A stretch of DNA of 57,413 nucleotides from Chitinophagaceae bacterium (GCA_947380905.1 CANCSS010000012.1:1-57413); one strand, 5' to 3'; shown: positions 26,081 to 34,900, numbered from the stretch's first letter. Numbers and translations: made by a program. Notes: a model not told the origin generated them from the letters alone.

Positions 26081-26088
26081 TACCTTTG
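26081..26088 (+). promoter_or_regulatory. Predicted -7 element of tgt-lptF unit
   Basis: TACCTTTG matches TAnnTTTG exactly and ends four bases before the tgt ATG at 26093. No clear -33 TTTG is present at 19-21 bases. Confidence 0.5.
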
Positions 26089-26092
26089 TGTT

Positions 26093-27232
26093 ATGGCGGC
26101 ATTAGCATTTAACTTAGCATTTGAAAGCAAGCAAGGGGCATCAAGGGCGGGTACCATCACCACTGATCATGGGGTAATACAAACCCCCATTTTTATGCCT
26201 GTTGGTACCATTGGTTCTGTGAAAGCGGTAACACAACAGCAACTAAAAACCGACATCCATGCACAAATAATTTTAGGCAATACCTATCATCTTTATTTAA
26301 GGCCCGGTACAGAAGTAATGGAGGCTGCTGGTGGATTACACCGTTTTATGAATTGGGATCGGCCCATTTTAACCGACAGCGGCGGCTACCAAGTTTTTTC
26401 TTTGGCATCCAACCGAAAAATAAAACCAGAGGGGGTTTTATTTCAATCGCATATTGATGGCAGCAAGCATTTATTTAGTCCCGAAAAAGTAATGGATATT
26501 CAAAGGAGTATCGGGGCAGATATTATCATGGCTTTTGACGAATGCCCTCCTTATCCAAGTGAATATGAATATGTGCAAAAGAGTATGGATTTGACCCATT
26601 TATGGCTAGATAAGTGTTTTAATAGATTGGCTGAGACGCCCGATTTATATGGTCATACACAAAACTTATTTCCCATTGTACAAGGCGGCACTTATGCCGA
26701 TTTAAGAAAAGCTTCCTGCGAATACATTAGCTCAAAAAATGCAGTGGGTAATGCTATAGGCGGATTAAGTGTGGGAGAATCGGAACAAGAGTTGTATGAT
26801 TTTACACAATTGTGTTGCGAAAACTTACCCAAGCAAAAGCCGCGTTATTTAATGGGCGTAGGTACGCCCTGGAATATTTTAGAAGCCATTGATTTAGGCG
26901 TGGATATGTTTGATTGTGTGATGCCTACCCGCAATGGTCGAAATGGTATGGTTTTTACCACTCAAGGGGTCATTAATATAAAGAACAAACAATGGGCGAG
27001 TGATTTTTCGCCATTGGATCCGGGTTTACCCAATGAGATGAGTCAGTATTATACCAAAGCCTATATGCGTCATTTATTTGTAGCAGATGAAATATTAGGG
27101 TTGCAATTGGCCAGTATTCAGAATCTATCTTTTTATCTTTGGTTGGTAGGGCAGGCAAGAGAGCACATTATTGCAGGGGATTATACCAGTTGGAAAAAAA
27201 CAATGGTTGCACAAATTAGCAAACGTTTATAA
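26093..27232 (+). CDS. tgt: tRNA-guanine transglycosylase without zinc cysteines
   Basis: Exchanges guanine-34 for the queuosine precursor preQ1 in tRNAs with GUN anticodons. The 379-residue protein keeps the TIM-barrel motifs: LGNTYHLYLRPGTEV, TDSGGYQVFSLA with Asp95, VQGGTYADLR, GGLSVGE and the nucleophile Asp274 in DMFDCVMPTRNGRNG. The usual zinc motif CxCxxC before the conserved YxRHL helix is replaced: the expected Cys positions 312, 314 and 317 are Leu, Asn and Ser, while His327 remains. lptF follows after 24 bases. Confidence 0.93.
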   Translation: MAALAFNLAFESKQGASRAGTITTDHGVIQTPIFMPVGTIGSVKAVTQQQLKTDIHAQIILGNTYHLYLRPGTEVMEAAGGLHRFMNWDRPILTDSGGYQVFSLASNRKIKPEGVLFQSHIDGSKHLFSPEKVMDIQRSIGADIIMAFDECPPYPSEYEYVQKSMDLTHLWLDKCFNRLAETPDLYGHTQNLFPIVQGGTYADLRKASCEYISSKNAVGNAIGGLSVGESEQELYDFTQLCCENLPKQKPRYLMGVGTPWNILEAIDLGVDMFDCVMPTRNGRNGMVFTTQGVINIKNKQWASDFSPLDPGLPNEMSQYYTKAYMRHLFVADEILGLQLASIQNLSFYLWLVGQAREHIIAGDYTSWKKTMVAQISKRL

Positions 27233-27256
27233 GGAACCTTAAAGGAAATATATAAT

Positions 27257-28348
27257 TTGAAAAAATTAGATTGGTACATATTAAAAAAGTTTTTGAGTGT
27301 ATTTTTTTTCTCCATCTTTTTATTTGCTGTTATTGCAGTAGTAATTGATGTGAGTGAAAAGACGGACGATTTTGTGAAGTCTGGTTTTTCGGCTGGCGAA
27401 ATTTTCACTCATTACTATATTGGATTTATCCCACACATCATTGCATTGCTGTTTCCTTTATTTGTTTTTATAGCCGTTATTTTCTTTACCTCTAAAATGG
27501 CGGGACAAACTGAAATCATTGCCATACTGGCAAGTGGAATTACTTATGATAGATGGTTAAGACCCTATTGGATAGGAGGTGCTTTGTTGGGTGTGTTGTT
27601 ATGGGTTTCTAATTTTTGGATCATACCCAAAGCCAATACGATCAGAGGAAGTTTTGAAGCTGCTTATGTGGATACCCATTCTACTTATGATGCTTTAATA
27701 AGAGGCTCCAGTGATATTTATTTCAGGATTGACTCTTTTACTTATGCGGGAATTTATGCTTACGATACTGCTTCAAAAAGAGGGAATAGTTTTTTTGCCT
27801 ATCAAATGGACAAGGATAAAATAGTATACAATATCAGAGCCAATGAAATTCTTTGGGATACAGCTACTAAAACTTGGGCGCTTGCTGATGTACTTGAGCG
27901 AAAAATATTAGAAGAAAAGGAAATTGTTTCTTATTCGCCATCTATACATAAACAATTTTCTTTTAAACCAGGAGATCTAGAAAAAGACAAATACACCAAG
28001 GACAAACTCACTACGCCACAATTAATTAAACAAATAAATTTGGAAGCTTTGAGAGGGTCTGAAGGATTGAATGAATTAAAAATTGAACGTTACCGCCGCG
28101 ATGCAACCCCATTTACGGTGCTTTTATTAACCTTGATTGGAGGTATTATTGCAGGCCGAAAAGTGAGAGGGGGGAGTGGCTCTCATTTGGCATTGGGCTT
28201 TATTATAGCAGCGCTTTTCATCATCACTGATAGGTTCTCTACTATCTTTTCCACCAAGGGTAATTTGCCGCCTTTGTTAGCGGCTTGGATCCCCAATTTG
28301 ATATTTATATGGGTGGTATATTATTTGTACAAAAAAGCGGCTAAGTAA
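27257..28348 (+). CDS. LptF/LptG family LPS export permease
   Basis: Inner-membrane permease of the YjgP/YjgQ family that works with LptB to move lipopolysaccharide towards the outer membrane. The 363-residue protein has the family opening LDWYILKKFLSVFFFSIF, helices 1-3 to about residue 115, a periplasmic beta-jellyroll region (about residues 120-265) and three C-terminal helices with TPFTVLLLTLIGGIIAGRKVRGG. The start is TTG 27257 with an AAAGGA Shine-Dalgarno-like stretch at 27241-27246, rare in this window; no ATG fits. It could be LptF or LptG. Confidence 0.88.
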   Translation: MKKLDWYILKKFLSVFFFSIFLFAVIAVVIDVSEKTDDFVKSGFSAGEIFTHYYIGFIPHIIALLFPLFVFIAVIFFTSKMAGQTEIIAILASGITYDRWLRPYWIGGALLGVLLWVSNFWIIPKANTIRGSFEAAYVDTHSTYDALIRGSSDIYFRIDSFTYAGIYAYDTASKRGNSFFAYQMDKDKIVYNIRANEILWDTATKTWALADVLERKILEEKEIVSYSPSIHKQFSFKPGDLEKDKYTKDKLTTPQLIKQINLEALRGSEGLNELKIERYRRDATPFTVLLLTLIGGIIAGRKVRGGSGSHLALGFIIAALFIITDRFSTIFSTKGNLPPLLAAWIPNLIFIWVVYYLYKKAAK

Positions 28349-28362
28349 ACCTTTTTTTGAGT

Positions 28363-28370
28363 TAACTTTG
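28363..28370 (+). promoter_or_regulatory. Predicted -7 element of citrate synthase gene
   Basis: TAACTTTG matches TAnnTTTG exactly, 40 bases before the ATG at 28411. The -33 region has no clear TTTG at the usual spacing. Confidence 0.45.
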
Positions 28371-28410
28371 TGGCCAAATTTGTTCAGTTTTCATTTATAA
28401 TTATTGGTAT

Positions 28411-29727
28411 ATGGAAGAAATTAAAGATAGGTTCAATGCGAAAGCCATTGCCGCTAATTTAGAAATTAAGGAATTAATTAAAACCCACGGGGATAAAAAA
28501 ATTGGCGAGGTTACTTTAGCGCAAGCCTATCAAGGTATGCGCGGTATTACCGGCTTGGTGACTGAAACAAGTTTATTAGATGCACAGGAAGGAATTCGTT
28601 TTAGAGGTTTTACCATTCCTGAATTACAAGCAAAATTACCTAAAGCGCCAAAAGGAGATGAGCCATTACCAGAAGGGTTGTTTTATTTAATGATGATTGG
28701 CGAAATACCCGATGAGGCAGATGTTCATGCAATAACGAATAATTGGCAAAGAAGAAGTCATGTGCCTTCACATGTATTTGATGTGATTGATGCGTTTCCT
28801 TTAAACAGTCACCCGATGACTATGTTTGTTGCTGCAGTGATGGCGTTGCAAACAGAAAGTAAATTTTCACTTGAGTATGCCAAGGGTATGAATAAAAAAG
28901 ATTACTGGCAATTTACTTATGATGATTCCATGGATTTAATTGCACGTTTACCAAGAGTAGCGGCCTATATCTACAGAAGAAAATACAAGAACAACGAACA
29001 CATTCATCCAAACGGTCTGTTGGATTGGGCAGGAAATCTTGCTTATATGATGGGCTTTGAAGATGAAAGCACGAAAGAATTAATGAGATTGTACATGACC
29101 ATTCACGCCGATCATGAAGGGGGGAATGTTTCTGCGCACACGACCCACTTAGTGGGTTCTGCATTAAGCGATCCTTATTTAAGTTATGCAGCGGGTATGA
29201 ATGGTTTAGCAGGTCCATTACACGGATTGGCCAATCAAGAAGTAATCAAATGGATTTTTGAAATGCAAGAAGCCATTGGAACAGATGAACCTACTACTGC
29301 ACAAATAGCGGAGTATGTTCAAAAAACATTGACTGCAGGAAAAGTAGTACCAGGTTATGGTCATGCAGTGTTAAGAAAAACAGACCCTCGATTTACCGCG
29401 CAAATGGCTTTTGGTAAAAAACATTTAGCGGATGATAAGTTGGTGAATACGGTTTGGAAAATTTATGAAACTGTTCCTCCTATTTTAGAGTCGTTGGGGA
29501 AAGTAAAAAATCCGTGGCCCAATGTGGATGCACATAGTGGGGCTTTATTAGTACATTATGGTATAGTTGAATACGAATTTTATACCGTTCTATTTGCAGT
29601 GAGTAGAGCCTTGGGTGTTTTGGCCAGTCTAACATGGGACAGAGCCTTAGGTTTCCCATTAGAAAGACCAAAATCGGTTACTACAGAAGCAGTCAAGCTT
29701 TGGTTGGATGGCAAAGGAGAAATTTAG
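28411..29727 (+). CDS. gltA: Citrate synthase, mitochondrial (eukaryotic) type
   Basis: Condenses acetyl-CoA and oxaloacetate to citrate, the entry to the TCA cycle. The 438-residue protein carries the catalytic residues in IHADHEGGNVSAHT, VVPGYGHAVLRKTDPR and WPNVDAHSG. Throughout, it resembles mitochondrial citrate synthases rather than the hexameric E. coli form: GMRGITGLVTETSLLD, DEGIRFRGF-like EGIRFRGFTIPE, EPLPEGLFYLM, GSALSDPYLS, GPLHGLANQEV and LGFPLERPKS are nearly word for word the animal sequence as I recall it. It probably forms a dimer. It is a single gene with its own promoter. Confidence 0.95.
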   Translation: MEEIKDRFNAKAIAANLEIKELIKTHGDKKIGEVTLAQAYQGMRGITGLVTETSLLDAQEGIRFRGFTIPELQAKLPKAPKGDEPLPEGLFYLMMIGEIPDEADVHAITNNWQRRSHVPSHVFDVIDAFPLNSHPMTMFVAAVMALQTESKFSLEYAKGMNKKDYWQFTYDDSMDLIARLPRVAAYIYRRKYKNNEHIHPNGLLDWAGNLAYMMGFEDESTKELMRLYMTIHADHEGGNVSAHTTHLVGSALSDPYLSYAAGMNGLAGPLHGLANQEVIKWIFEMQEAIGTDEPTTAQIAEYVQKTLTAGKVVPGYGHAVLRKTDPRFTAQMAFGKKHLADDKLVNTVWKIYETVPPILESLGKVKNPWPNVDAHSGALLVHYGIVEYEFYTVLFAVSRALGVLASLTWDRALGFPLERPKSVTTEAVKLWLDGKGEI

Positions 29728-29814
29728 TAGTATTGCCTTAGTGTTATCATTGTTTACTTTCTTTTGGTAAGTTATCAAGTATTCCCTATTTTTAATTTAA
29801 CCAAAAAAATAAAC

Positions 29815-30324
29815 ATGAAAAAAATTCTTCTAGCGCTCATTGTTATTACTTCAATCGTTTCTTGTTCTACACAAGAGGTAAAAACAACTCATAATTATCC
29901 ATCTAGTGCTTCCGGATATACATTAGATAGTACAGCTAATACTGATTTAGTGAAAAGTTCTGCAATTGCATTAGCAAAAAATGATACAGCTGGTTATAGA
30001 AAAACTTATAGCAGTGATGTTGTATTTCACGACAATAATGATTCTGCGAATCTAACCCAAAACATGGCTGGTATTAAAGCTATTTTTGATAAAGGAATTG
30101 TTATGAAGCTTGATGGAATTGGAGCAATGTGGGAAACAGTATATAATAAGCCAAATGAAAAAGGAATTGTTAGTTATGTGAATTCTTACCAAGGGTTTAC
30201 TTTTACTAAAGGTAGTAAAAGTATAAAAGTTATATTTAGTGTAGTTGATGCTATTAAGGATGGTAAGCAAGTCGAAGAATGGTTGTTTTATGACAAATCA
30301 GGTATTGCAGAATTAATGAAATAA
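29815..30324 (+). CDS. Small NTF2/SnoaL-like lipoprotein, unknown function
   Basis: A 169-residue lipoprotein: signal with lipobox IVSC (Cys at residue 17) and a mature part resembling the SnoaL/NTF2 fold. Supporting segments are a helix LVKSSAIALAKNDTAGYRKTY followed by SSDVVFHDN, then long strands with SYVNSYQGFTFTKGSKSIKVIFSVV and VEEWLFYDKSG. The start is ATG 29815; an upstream in-frame TTG at 29764 would place residues before the signal peptide. No catalytic residues can be named. A hairpin terminator lies at 30352-30378. Confidence 0.6.
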   Translation: MKKILLALIVITSIVSCSTQEVKTTHNYPSSASGYTLDSTANTDLVKSSAIALAKNDTAGYRKTYSSDVVFHDNNDSANLTQNMAGIKAIFDKGIVMKLDGIGAMWETVYNKPNEKGIVSYVNSYQGFTFTKGSKSIKVIFSVVDAIKDGKQVEEWLFYDKSGIAELMK

Positions 30325-30351
30325 AAACTTTATAAATTTGGATACTATTTT

Positions 30352-30378
30352 AGGGGCCCTTAGCAATAAGGGCCTTTT
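30352..30378 (+). terminator. Intrinsic terminator before tRNA-Ala
   Basis: GGCCCTT (30355-30361) pairs with AAGGGCC (30368-30374), extended outward by G-T and A-T pairs, followed by TTTT. Confidence 0.75.
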
Positions 30379-30404
30379 GTATTGGGGGGGGATTAAAATA
30401 AAAC

Positions 30405-30435
30405 TTTGCTTCTAAGCCTTCTACCATTACCTTTG
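30405..30435 (+). promoter_or_regulatory. Full Bacteroidota promoter of tRNA-Ala
   Basis: TTTG at 30405-30408 and TACCTTTG at 30428-30435 are spaced by 19 bases, an exact match to the Bacteroidota consensus. The mature tRNA begins ten bases after the -7 element. Confidence 0.8.
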
Positions 30436-30444
30436 CACCCTTCA

Positions 30445-30517
30445 GGGGAATTAGCTCAGTTGGTAGAGCGTTTGCATGGCATGCAAGAGGTCAGCGGTTC
30501 GAACCCGCTATTCTCCA
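30445..30517 (+). tRNA. tRNA-Ala (anticodon GGC)
   Basis: A 73-base cloverleaf: acceptor stem GGGGAAT with ATTCTCC (one G-T pair), D arm AGCTCAGTTGGTAGAGC, anticodon stem TTTGC/GCAAG with loop ATGGCAT (anticodon GGC, reading GCC), and T arm AGCGG-TTCGAAC-CCGCT. The discriminator base is A30517 and CCA is not encoded. It is preceded by a perfect promoter and followed after five bases by a TonB-dependent receptor gene. Confidence 0.96.
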
Positions 30518-30522
30518 CATAG

Positions 30523-32916
30523 ATGTCTTATAAAGTTAATATACTATTTGCTTTTTCAATTCTTATTGCATTTAGTACCATCGCGCAACAGCGTCCCATG
30601 CAGATTAAAGTGTTGGATGCTAAAAATAACCCGGTGGGTTATGCCAACATTAAAATTATTGCTAAAGACGATAGTGCTAAATCTTTCAATTACATAACAG
30701 ACAGCATCGGTTTAGTGAAAATAAACTTAGTTCCCAATAAGACCTTTAATTTCAATGTTGCTGCTTTAGGATATAAAAAGTATACTAAAGATTTTGTGAT
30801 CAAAGAGCAAACCATGATTGCTATTAAGCTATTGGAGGATCCCAATCAATTAAAAGAAGTAGTCGTAAAATCTTCCAAGCCATTAATTCGCCAAGAAGAT
30901 GACAAGTCGGTGGTTGATCCAGAGCCTTTGGCTGCAAGTTCTACCAATGCGTACGAAACAGTTGAAAAAGTTCCTGGTATTTATATTGACCAGGATGGTA
31001 ATATTTATTTAAATGGATTGTCACCAGCTGGTGTACAAATAAATGGGCGTGATTTAAAAATGAGCGCATCAGACATTGCTATTTTATTAAAAAGTTTGCC
31101 CCCGAATTCCATTCAAAAAATAGAATTGATTAGAACGCCTTCTGCTAAATATGATGCTTCTGGTGGTGGTGGGTTGGTTAATATCGTTTTAATGAAGGGT
31201 ATAAAATTAGGCGTGAACGGGTCTTTAAATACAGGTTTTGGCCAAGGCGTGTATGGCAATCAATTTATTGGGTTTAATTTAAACAACAACAATGACAAAT
31301 TAAATTCCTACGTAAACGCGCAGTACAGTAACAGCGATAGTTATTCCATCACCAACACAGACAGAAATATTACCATTGATTCTGTATTAAAGCAGCAGGC
31401 CAGAGCTGTATCTCCCAATACGGCAATTAGTGTGGGGTATGGCTTTGGAAAAACTTTAAAGGAAAATTGGGAATTAAGTTACGATGGCAGAATGAGTCAA
31501 AATAAATTTGACAACACCACCAATAGTGCATCTTTTTTACATCAAATTTCTACCAATCAAAATAGCGGCAATTTAAATTCCAATGTAAGCAACAAGGGGT
31601 ATAATAATTTTATCAATCAATCTTTTAGAGTAAAGTTAAAATTGGATACCGTAGGAGGAGAATGGGTGAATGACGTTTCATTTAATTTTTCCAACAGCAG
31701 TACCGATCAAATTTATACCAATGTACTTGTAGCTAATAATACGAGTACGGGTGGCAATGGCAACAATGGAAATGACAGAAATTATTTTACTTATCAGTCC
31801 GATTTCAAGAAAAAAGGTTTTGGTTTAGTGATAGAGTCCGGTTTTAAAACATCTGTTTTAAATTTTGACAATCATTCCAACTATACTAAAAGCATTTTAG
31901 GGCAAGTGGCTCCAGATCCTTTTAGAACCAGCAGTTTCAATTTTAAAGAACAAATTAATGCGGGGTATTTACAAGCCTCAAAAACTTGGGGGCCGGTTGT
32001 TTTGAAAGTAGGTTCTAGAATAGAGCAAACGATGATGCAAGGCCATCAATTGGTTCCAAGGGATACTACTTTTTCTGTAAATCGTGCAGATGCTTTTCCT
32101 TATGTTTATTTGAGCAGAAAAATTATGATGATTATGGATTACGAGCTGCGCGGATTTTTGGTGTATCGAAAAACAATTAGCAGACCTTCTTATGATTATT
32201 TAAATCCTTTTGCAAGGTACATAGATCCTTATTTATACGAAGTGGGCAATCCCAATTTGAAACCCCAATTTACCAATAATTACGAAGCCAACATTAGTGT
32301 GAATGACAAACCTTTGTTTGCTTATGGCGTAAATGAAACCACTGACATTTTTACCAATGTGGTATATCAATCACCAACCAATAAGCAAGTGAGTTATCGT
32401 ACTTATGATAATTTAAGTAAGAGTAAAGAAACTTATTTTAGAATCATTGGGGTGATTCCACCCGGTAAAAAATATTTTGCAGTGTTAGGGACGCAATACA
32501 ATCGAAATGATTATACGGGATATTACGAAGGCAAACCCATTGTTTTTAACAGAGGCACTTGGGCTATTTTTACTTTTCAATCCTATAAGATAGATGGGTT
32601 GTCAACCATTACTTTAAATGGTTTTTGGAGAATCAAGGGGCAACAACAATTTTATGAATTATCAAATTTTGGTACGCTCAATACATCTATCAACCGACAA
32701 TTTTTAAAGAAAAAATTAATTGTCACTGCTAGCTACAACGATTTTTTATTTACCAATAACAATCATTTTGAATTACACCAAGGGACGCAAAATGCCGTAG
32801 GCTACAGAGAAACAGATTCAAGAAGATGGGGCCTCTCATTGAGGTATAATTTTGGTTTTAAGCCCAAAGAAAATAAATTGGAAATGCTAGAGCAAGGGCC
32901 TACTGATAAAAATTAG
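30523..32916 (+). CDS. Outer membrane beta-barrel TonB-dependent receptor
   Basis: Large outer-membrane barrel of the OMP_b-brl_3 type, 797 residues. The order is: signal peptide (1-21, ending FSTIAQ), a CarboxypepD_reg-like fold (about 25-105, PVGYANIKIIAKD and AALGYKKYTKDF), a TonB plug domain (VEKVPGIYIDQDGNIYLNG, IQKIELIRTPSAKYDASGGGG, about 140-225), then a barrel to the C-terminus. Such receptors import unknown ligands using TonB energy; no SusD partner is adjacent. The start lies five bases after tRNA-Ala with no room for its own promoter, so co-transcription with the tRNA is likely. Confidence 0.85.
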   Translation: MSYKVNILFAFSILIAFSTIAQQRPMQIKVLDAKNNPVGYANIKIIAKDDSAKSFNYITDSIGLVKINLVPNKTFNFNVAALGYKKYTKDFVIKEQTMIAIKLLEDPNQLKEVVVKSSKPLIRQEDDKSVVDPEPLAASSTNAYETVEKVPGIYIDQDGNIYLNGLSPAGVQINGRDLKMSASDIAILLKSLPPNSIQKIELIRTPSAKYDASGGGGLVNIVLMKGIKLGVNGSLNTGFGQGVYGNQFIGFNLNNNNDKLNSYVNAQYSNSDSYSITNTDRNITIDSVLKQQARAVSPNTAISVGYGFGKTLKENWELSYDGRMSQNKFDNTTNSASFLHQISTNQNSGNLNSNVSNKGYNNFINQSFRVKLKLDTVGGEWVNDVSFNFSNSSTDQIYTNVLVANNTSTGGNGNNGNDRNYFTYQSDFKKKGFGLVIESGFKTSVLNFDNHSNYTKSILGQVAPDPFRTSSFNFKEQINAGYLQASKTWGPVVLKVGSRIEQTMMQGHQLVPRDTTFSVNRADAFPYVYLSRKIMMIMDYELRGFLVYRKTISRPSYDYLNPFARYIDPYLYEVGNPNLKPQFTNNYEANISVNDKPLFAYGVNETTDIFTNVVYQSPTNKQVSYRTYDNLSKSKETYFRIIGVIPPGKKYFAVLGTQYNRNDYTGYYEGKPIVFNRGTWAIFTFQSYKIDGLSTITLNGFWRIKGQQQFYELSNFGTLNTSINRQFLKKKLIVTASYNDFLFTNNNHFELHQGTQNAVGYRETDSRRWGLSLRYNFGFKPKENKLEMLEQGPTDKN

Positions 32917-32931
32917 TTCAAATAATGATCC

Positions 32932-34125
32932 TTAACCAAATTGTTGTATTAGTGCTAGCACACTCATGGTGCCCATCATGGCTACCACCATCCAGCCCAT
33001 GGCTTCCATCCAAATAGGATATTTGTATTGTTTTAATACAGGTAATTTTCTTCCCGCAATAAGCATAATAGAAAGCGCAAAGGGTAAAATAAATCCATTC
33101 ACTAGTCCAGCCATCAACAACAATTCTTTTGGCTTACCCAAGAAAATAAAAATAGTAGTGGAGATGGTAATGAATGCTGTAATGGACCTGCGTTCGTTTT
33201 GCAGCAACTTTACTTTTAAATTTTTAATAAAACTATAAGAAGTGTAAGAAGCCCCAATCACCGATGAAATAGCAGCACTCCATAAAACAATGCCAAAAAT
33301 AAACAAACCCCATCTTCCACCTGCTGATTCAAATACGGTAGCTGCAGGATTGTTCTTATCCAAATGAATTCCTTTGCTTACTATCCCCACTGCTGCAAGA
33401 AATAAAATAAAACGCATGAAGGAAGAAATTAAAATACCTCTACTTGCACTTTTGGTTACAAATGGAATGTGTTCGGCGCCTGATATGCCAGCATCAATCA
33501 AACGATGTGCCCCTGAAAAAGTGATATAGCCTCCGACTGTTCCGCCCACAATGGTAACAATGGCCAACAAAGAAATTTTTTCTGGAATAAAAGTATGGTG
33601 CACAGCTTCTAAAATAGGTGGGTGAGCTGCATAAACAATAAGCAGTGTCAAACTTATTTTTAAGATGCCTAATATTTTAGTGAGCTGATCCAATACTTTC
33701 CCAATTTCATCTACCCAAAAAATAACAATGGCTACGATGCCACTTAATAAAGCGCCTTTGGCAAAAGAAATACCTGTTAAAATATTTAAAGCCAATCCGC
33801 AACCTGCAATGTTTCCGATATTAAAAGCAAAGCCACCTAATACGACCAACAAAGAAAGTACATGACCTAATCCAGGAAATAATTTGTTGGCAATTTCTTG
33901 TGCACGCATACCACTTAAAGTAATAGCACGCCAAATATTTATTTGTGCACCAAAATCTAAAATAATTGAAAGTAAAATAACAAAACCAAAACTGGTAATG
34001 AGTTGTTCGGTATAATAAGAAGTTTGTGTTAAAAATCCAGGCCCAATGGAGGAGTTGGCCATTAGAAAAGCGGCGCCTAAACTAAGGCCGGTCATCGATT
34101 TAAAGGGGCTGGTAGTTTTAGACAT
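32932..34125 (-). CDS. NRAMP-type divalent metal transporter (YcsG-like)
   Basis: Inner-membrane transporter of the NRAMP superfamily, about 11 helices. The start of the LeuT-like core, SIGPGFLTQTSYYTEQ, stands where NRAMP proteins have DPGN, so metal coordination is altered. GGFAFNIGNIAGCGLAL, another core helix, follows. Its gene follows pxpA with an 8-base overlap from ATG 34125 (26 bases if ATG 34143 is used). B. subtilis ycsG holds the same position beside the 5-oxoprolinase genes, so it may supply 5-oxoproline uptake or an ion for that pathway; the substrate is unproven. Confidence 0.82.
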   Translation of the reverse strand: MSKTTSPFKSMTGLSLGAAFLMANSSIGPGFLTQTSYYTEQLITSFGFVILLSIILDFGAQINIWRAITLSGMRAQEIANKLFPGLGHVLSLLVVLGGFAFNIGNIAGCGLALNILTGISFAKGALLSGIVAIVIFWVDEIGKVLDQLTKILGILKISLTLLIVYAAHPPILEAVHHTFIPEKISLLAIVTIVGGTVGGYITFSGAHRLIDAGISGAEHIPFVTKSASRGILISSFMRFILFLAAVGIVSKGIHLDKNNPAATVFESAGGRWGLFIFGIVLWSAAISSVIGASYTSYSFIKNLKVKLLQNERRSITAFITISTTIFIFLGKPKELLLMAGLVNGFILPFALSIMLIAGRKLPVLKQYKYPIWMEAMGWMVVAMMGTMSVLALIQQFG

Positions 34126-34900
34126 GTTTGATTTCAATGTCATTTTTTTTCATGCAGGTATGTAAAGCGGTAGCAATTTCAATGGCATTGGGGCCATCTC
34201 CATGAACGCAAACGGTATTGGCTTCGAGCGAAATAGGAGTGCCATGCGCCGTATTTACTTTTTGATCAAAAATTATTTTTAGTACTTGATCGCAAGCTTC
34301 TTCGGCATTGTCAATCATGGCATGGTCTAAATACCTGGGTGTTAATTGACCATCCTGTTGATAGGTTCTATCCGCAAAAACTTCATTCGCAAAAGGCTGT
34401 CCCATTATTTTTGCTTGCGTAATAGTTTGACTTCCGCTTAAGCCGTAAATAATTAAATCTGGATCAATGGCTTGAATGGTTTGAATAAATATTTTACTTA
34501 GCGAAGCATCCTTTGCACAATCATTGTATAAGGCACCATGTAATTTCACATGATGCAAGGAAGCGCCTAAGGGCAATGCAATTCTTTCAAATACATACAT
34601 TTGCTCGGCAATGAGTTCGGCCAATTCTAGTAAGGAAACCATTTGTGAAATTCTACCAAAATTAATTTTGTCTGCATAGCCAGGGTGAGCGCCAATAGCC
34701 ACCTGATGTTGCAATGCTAGTTCAATTGTTTTTTTGATAGCATCGGTATTGCCCGCATGAAAGCCACAAGAAATATTTGCACTACTTATAAAAGGCATGA
34801 GTTCGGCTTCGTTCCCCATTCCTTCGCCCATATCACAATTCAGGTCAATGGATAAACCCTTTTTGAATTTGTTGGTATAATTGATGTGCGGTGTTGACAT
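34118..34900 (-). CDS. pxpA: 5-oxoprolinase subunit A (LamB/YcsF family)
   Basis: Subunit of the ATP-dependent 5-oxoprolinase PxpABC, which turns 5-oxoproline into glutamate in the cytoplasm. The 260-residue length is typical. Motifs are IDLNCDMGEGMGNEAELMPF, SSANISCGFHAGN, IGAHPGYADKINFGR, VKLHGALYNDCAKD, GEVFADRTY-like NEVFADRTYQQDGQLTPR and NTVCVHGDGPNA. Its start ATG 34900 lies 56 bases inside the end of pxpC, and its end overlaps the transporter gene, so the three are translationally linked. Confidence 0.93.
   Translation of the reverse strand: MSTPHINYTNKFKKGLSIDLNCDMGEGMGNEAELMPFISSANISCGFHAGNTDAIKKTIELALQHQVAIGAHPGYADKINFGRISQMVSLLELAELIAEQMYVFERIALPLGASLHHVKLHGALYNDCAKDASLSKIFIQTIQAIDPDLIIYGLSGSQTITQAKIMGQPFANEVFADRTYQQDGQLTPRYLDHAMIDNAEEACDQVLKIIFDQKVNTAHGTPISLEANTVCVHGDGPNAIEIATALHTCMKKNDIEIKHV

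Noticed and set aside
30476..30697. 73-codon plus-strand frame overlapping tRNA-Ala and the receptor start
   Set aside because: It reads through the tRNA anticodon arm and lies out of frame with a clear receptor gene; no homology pattern.
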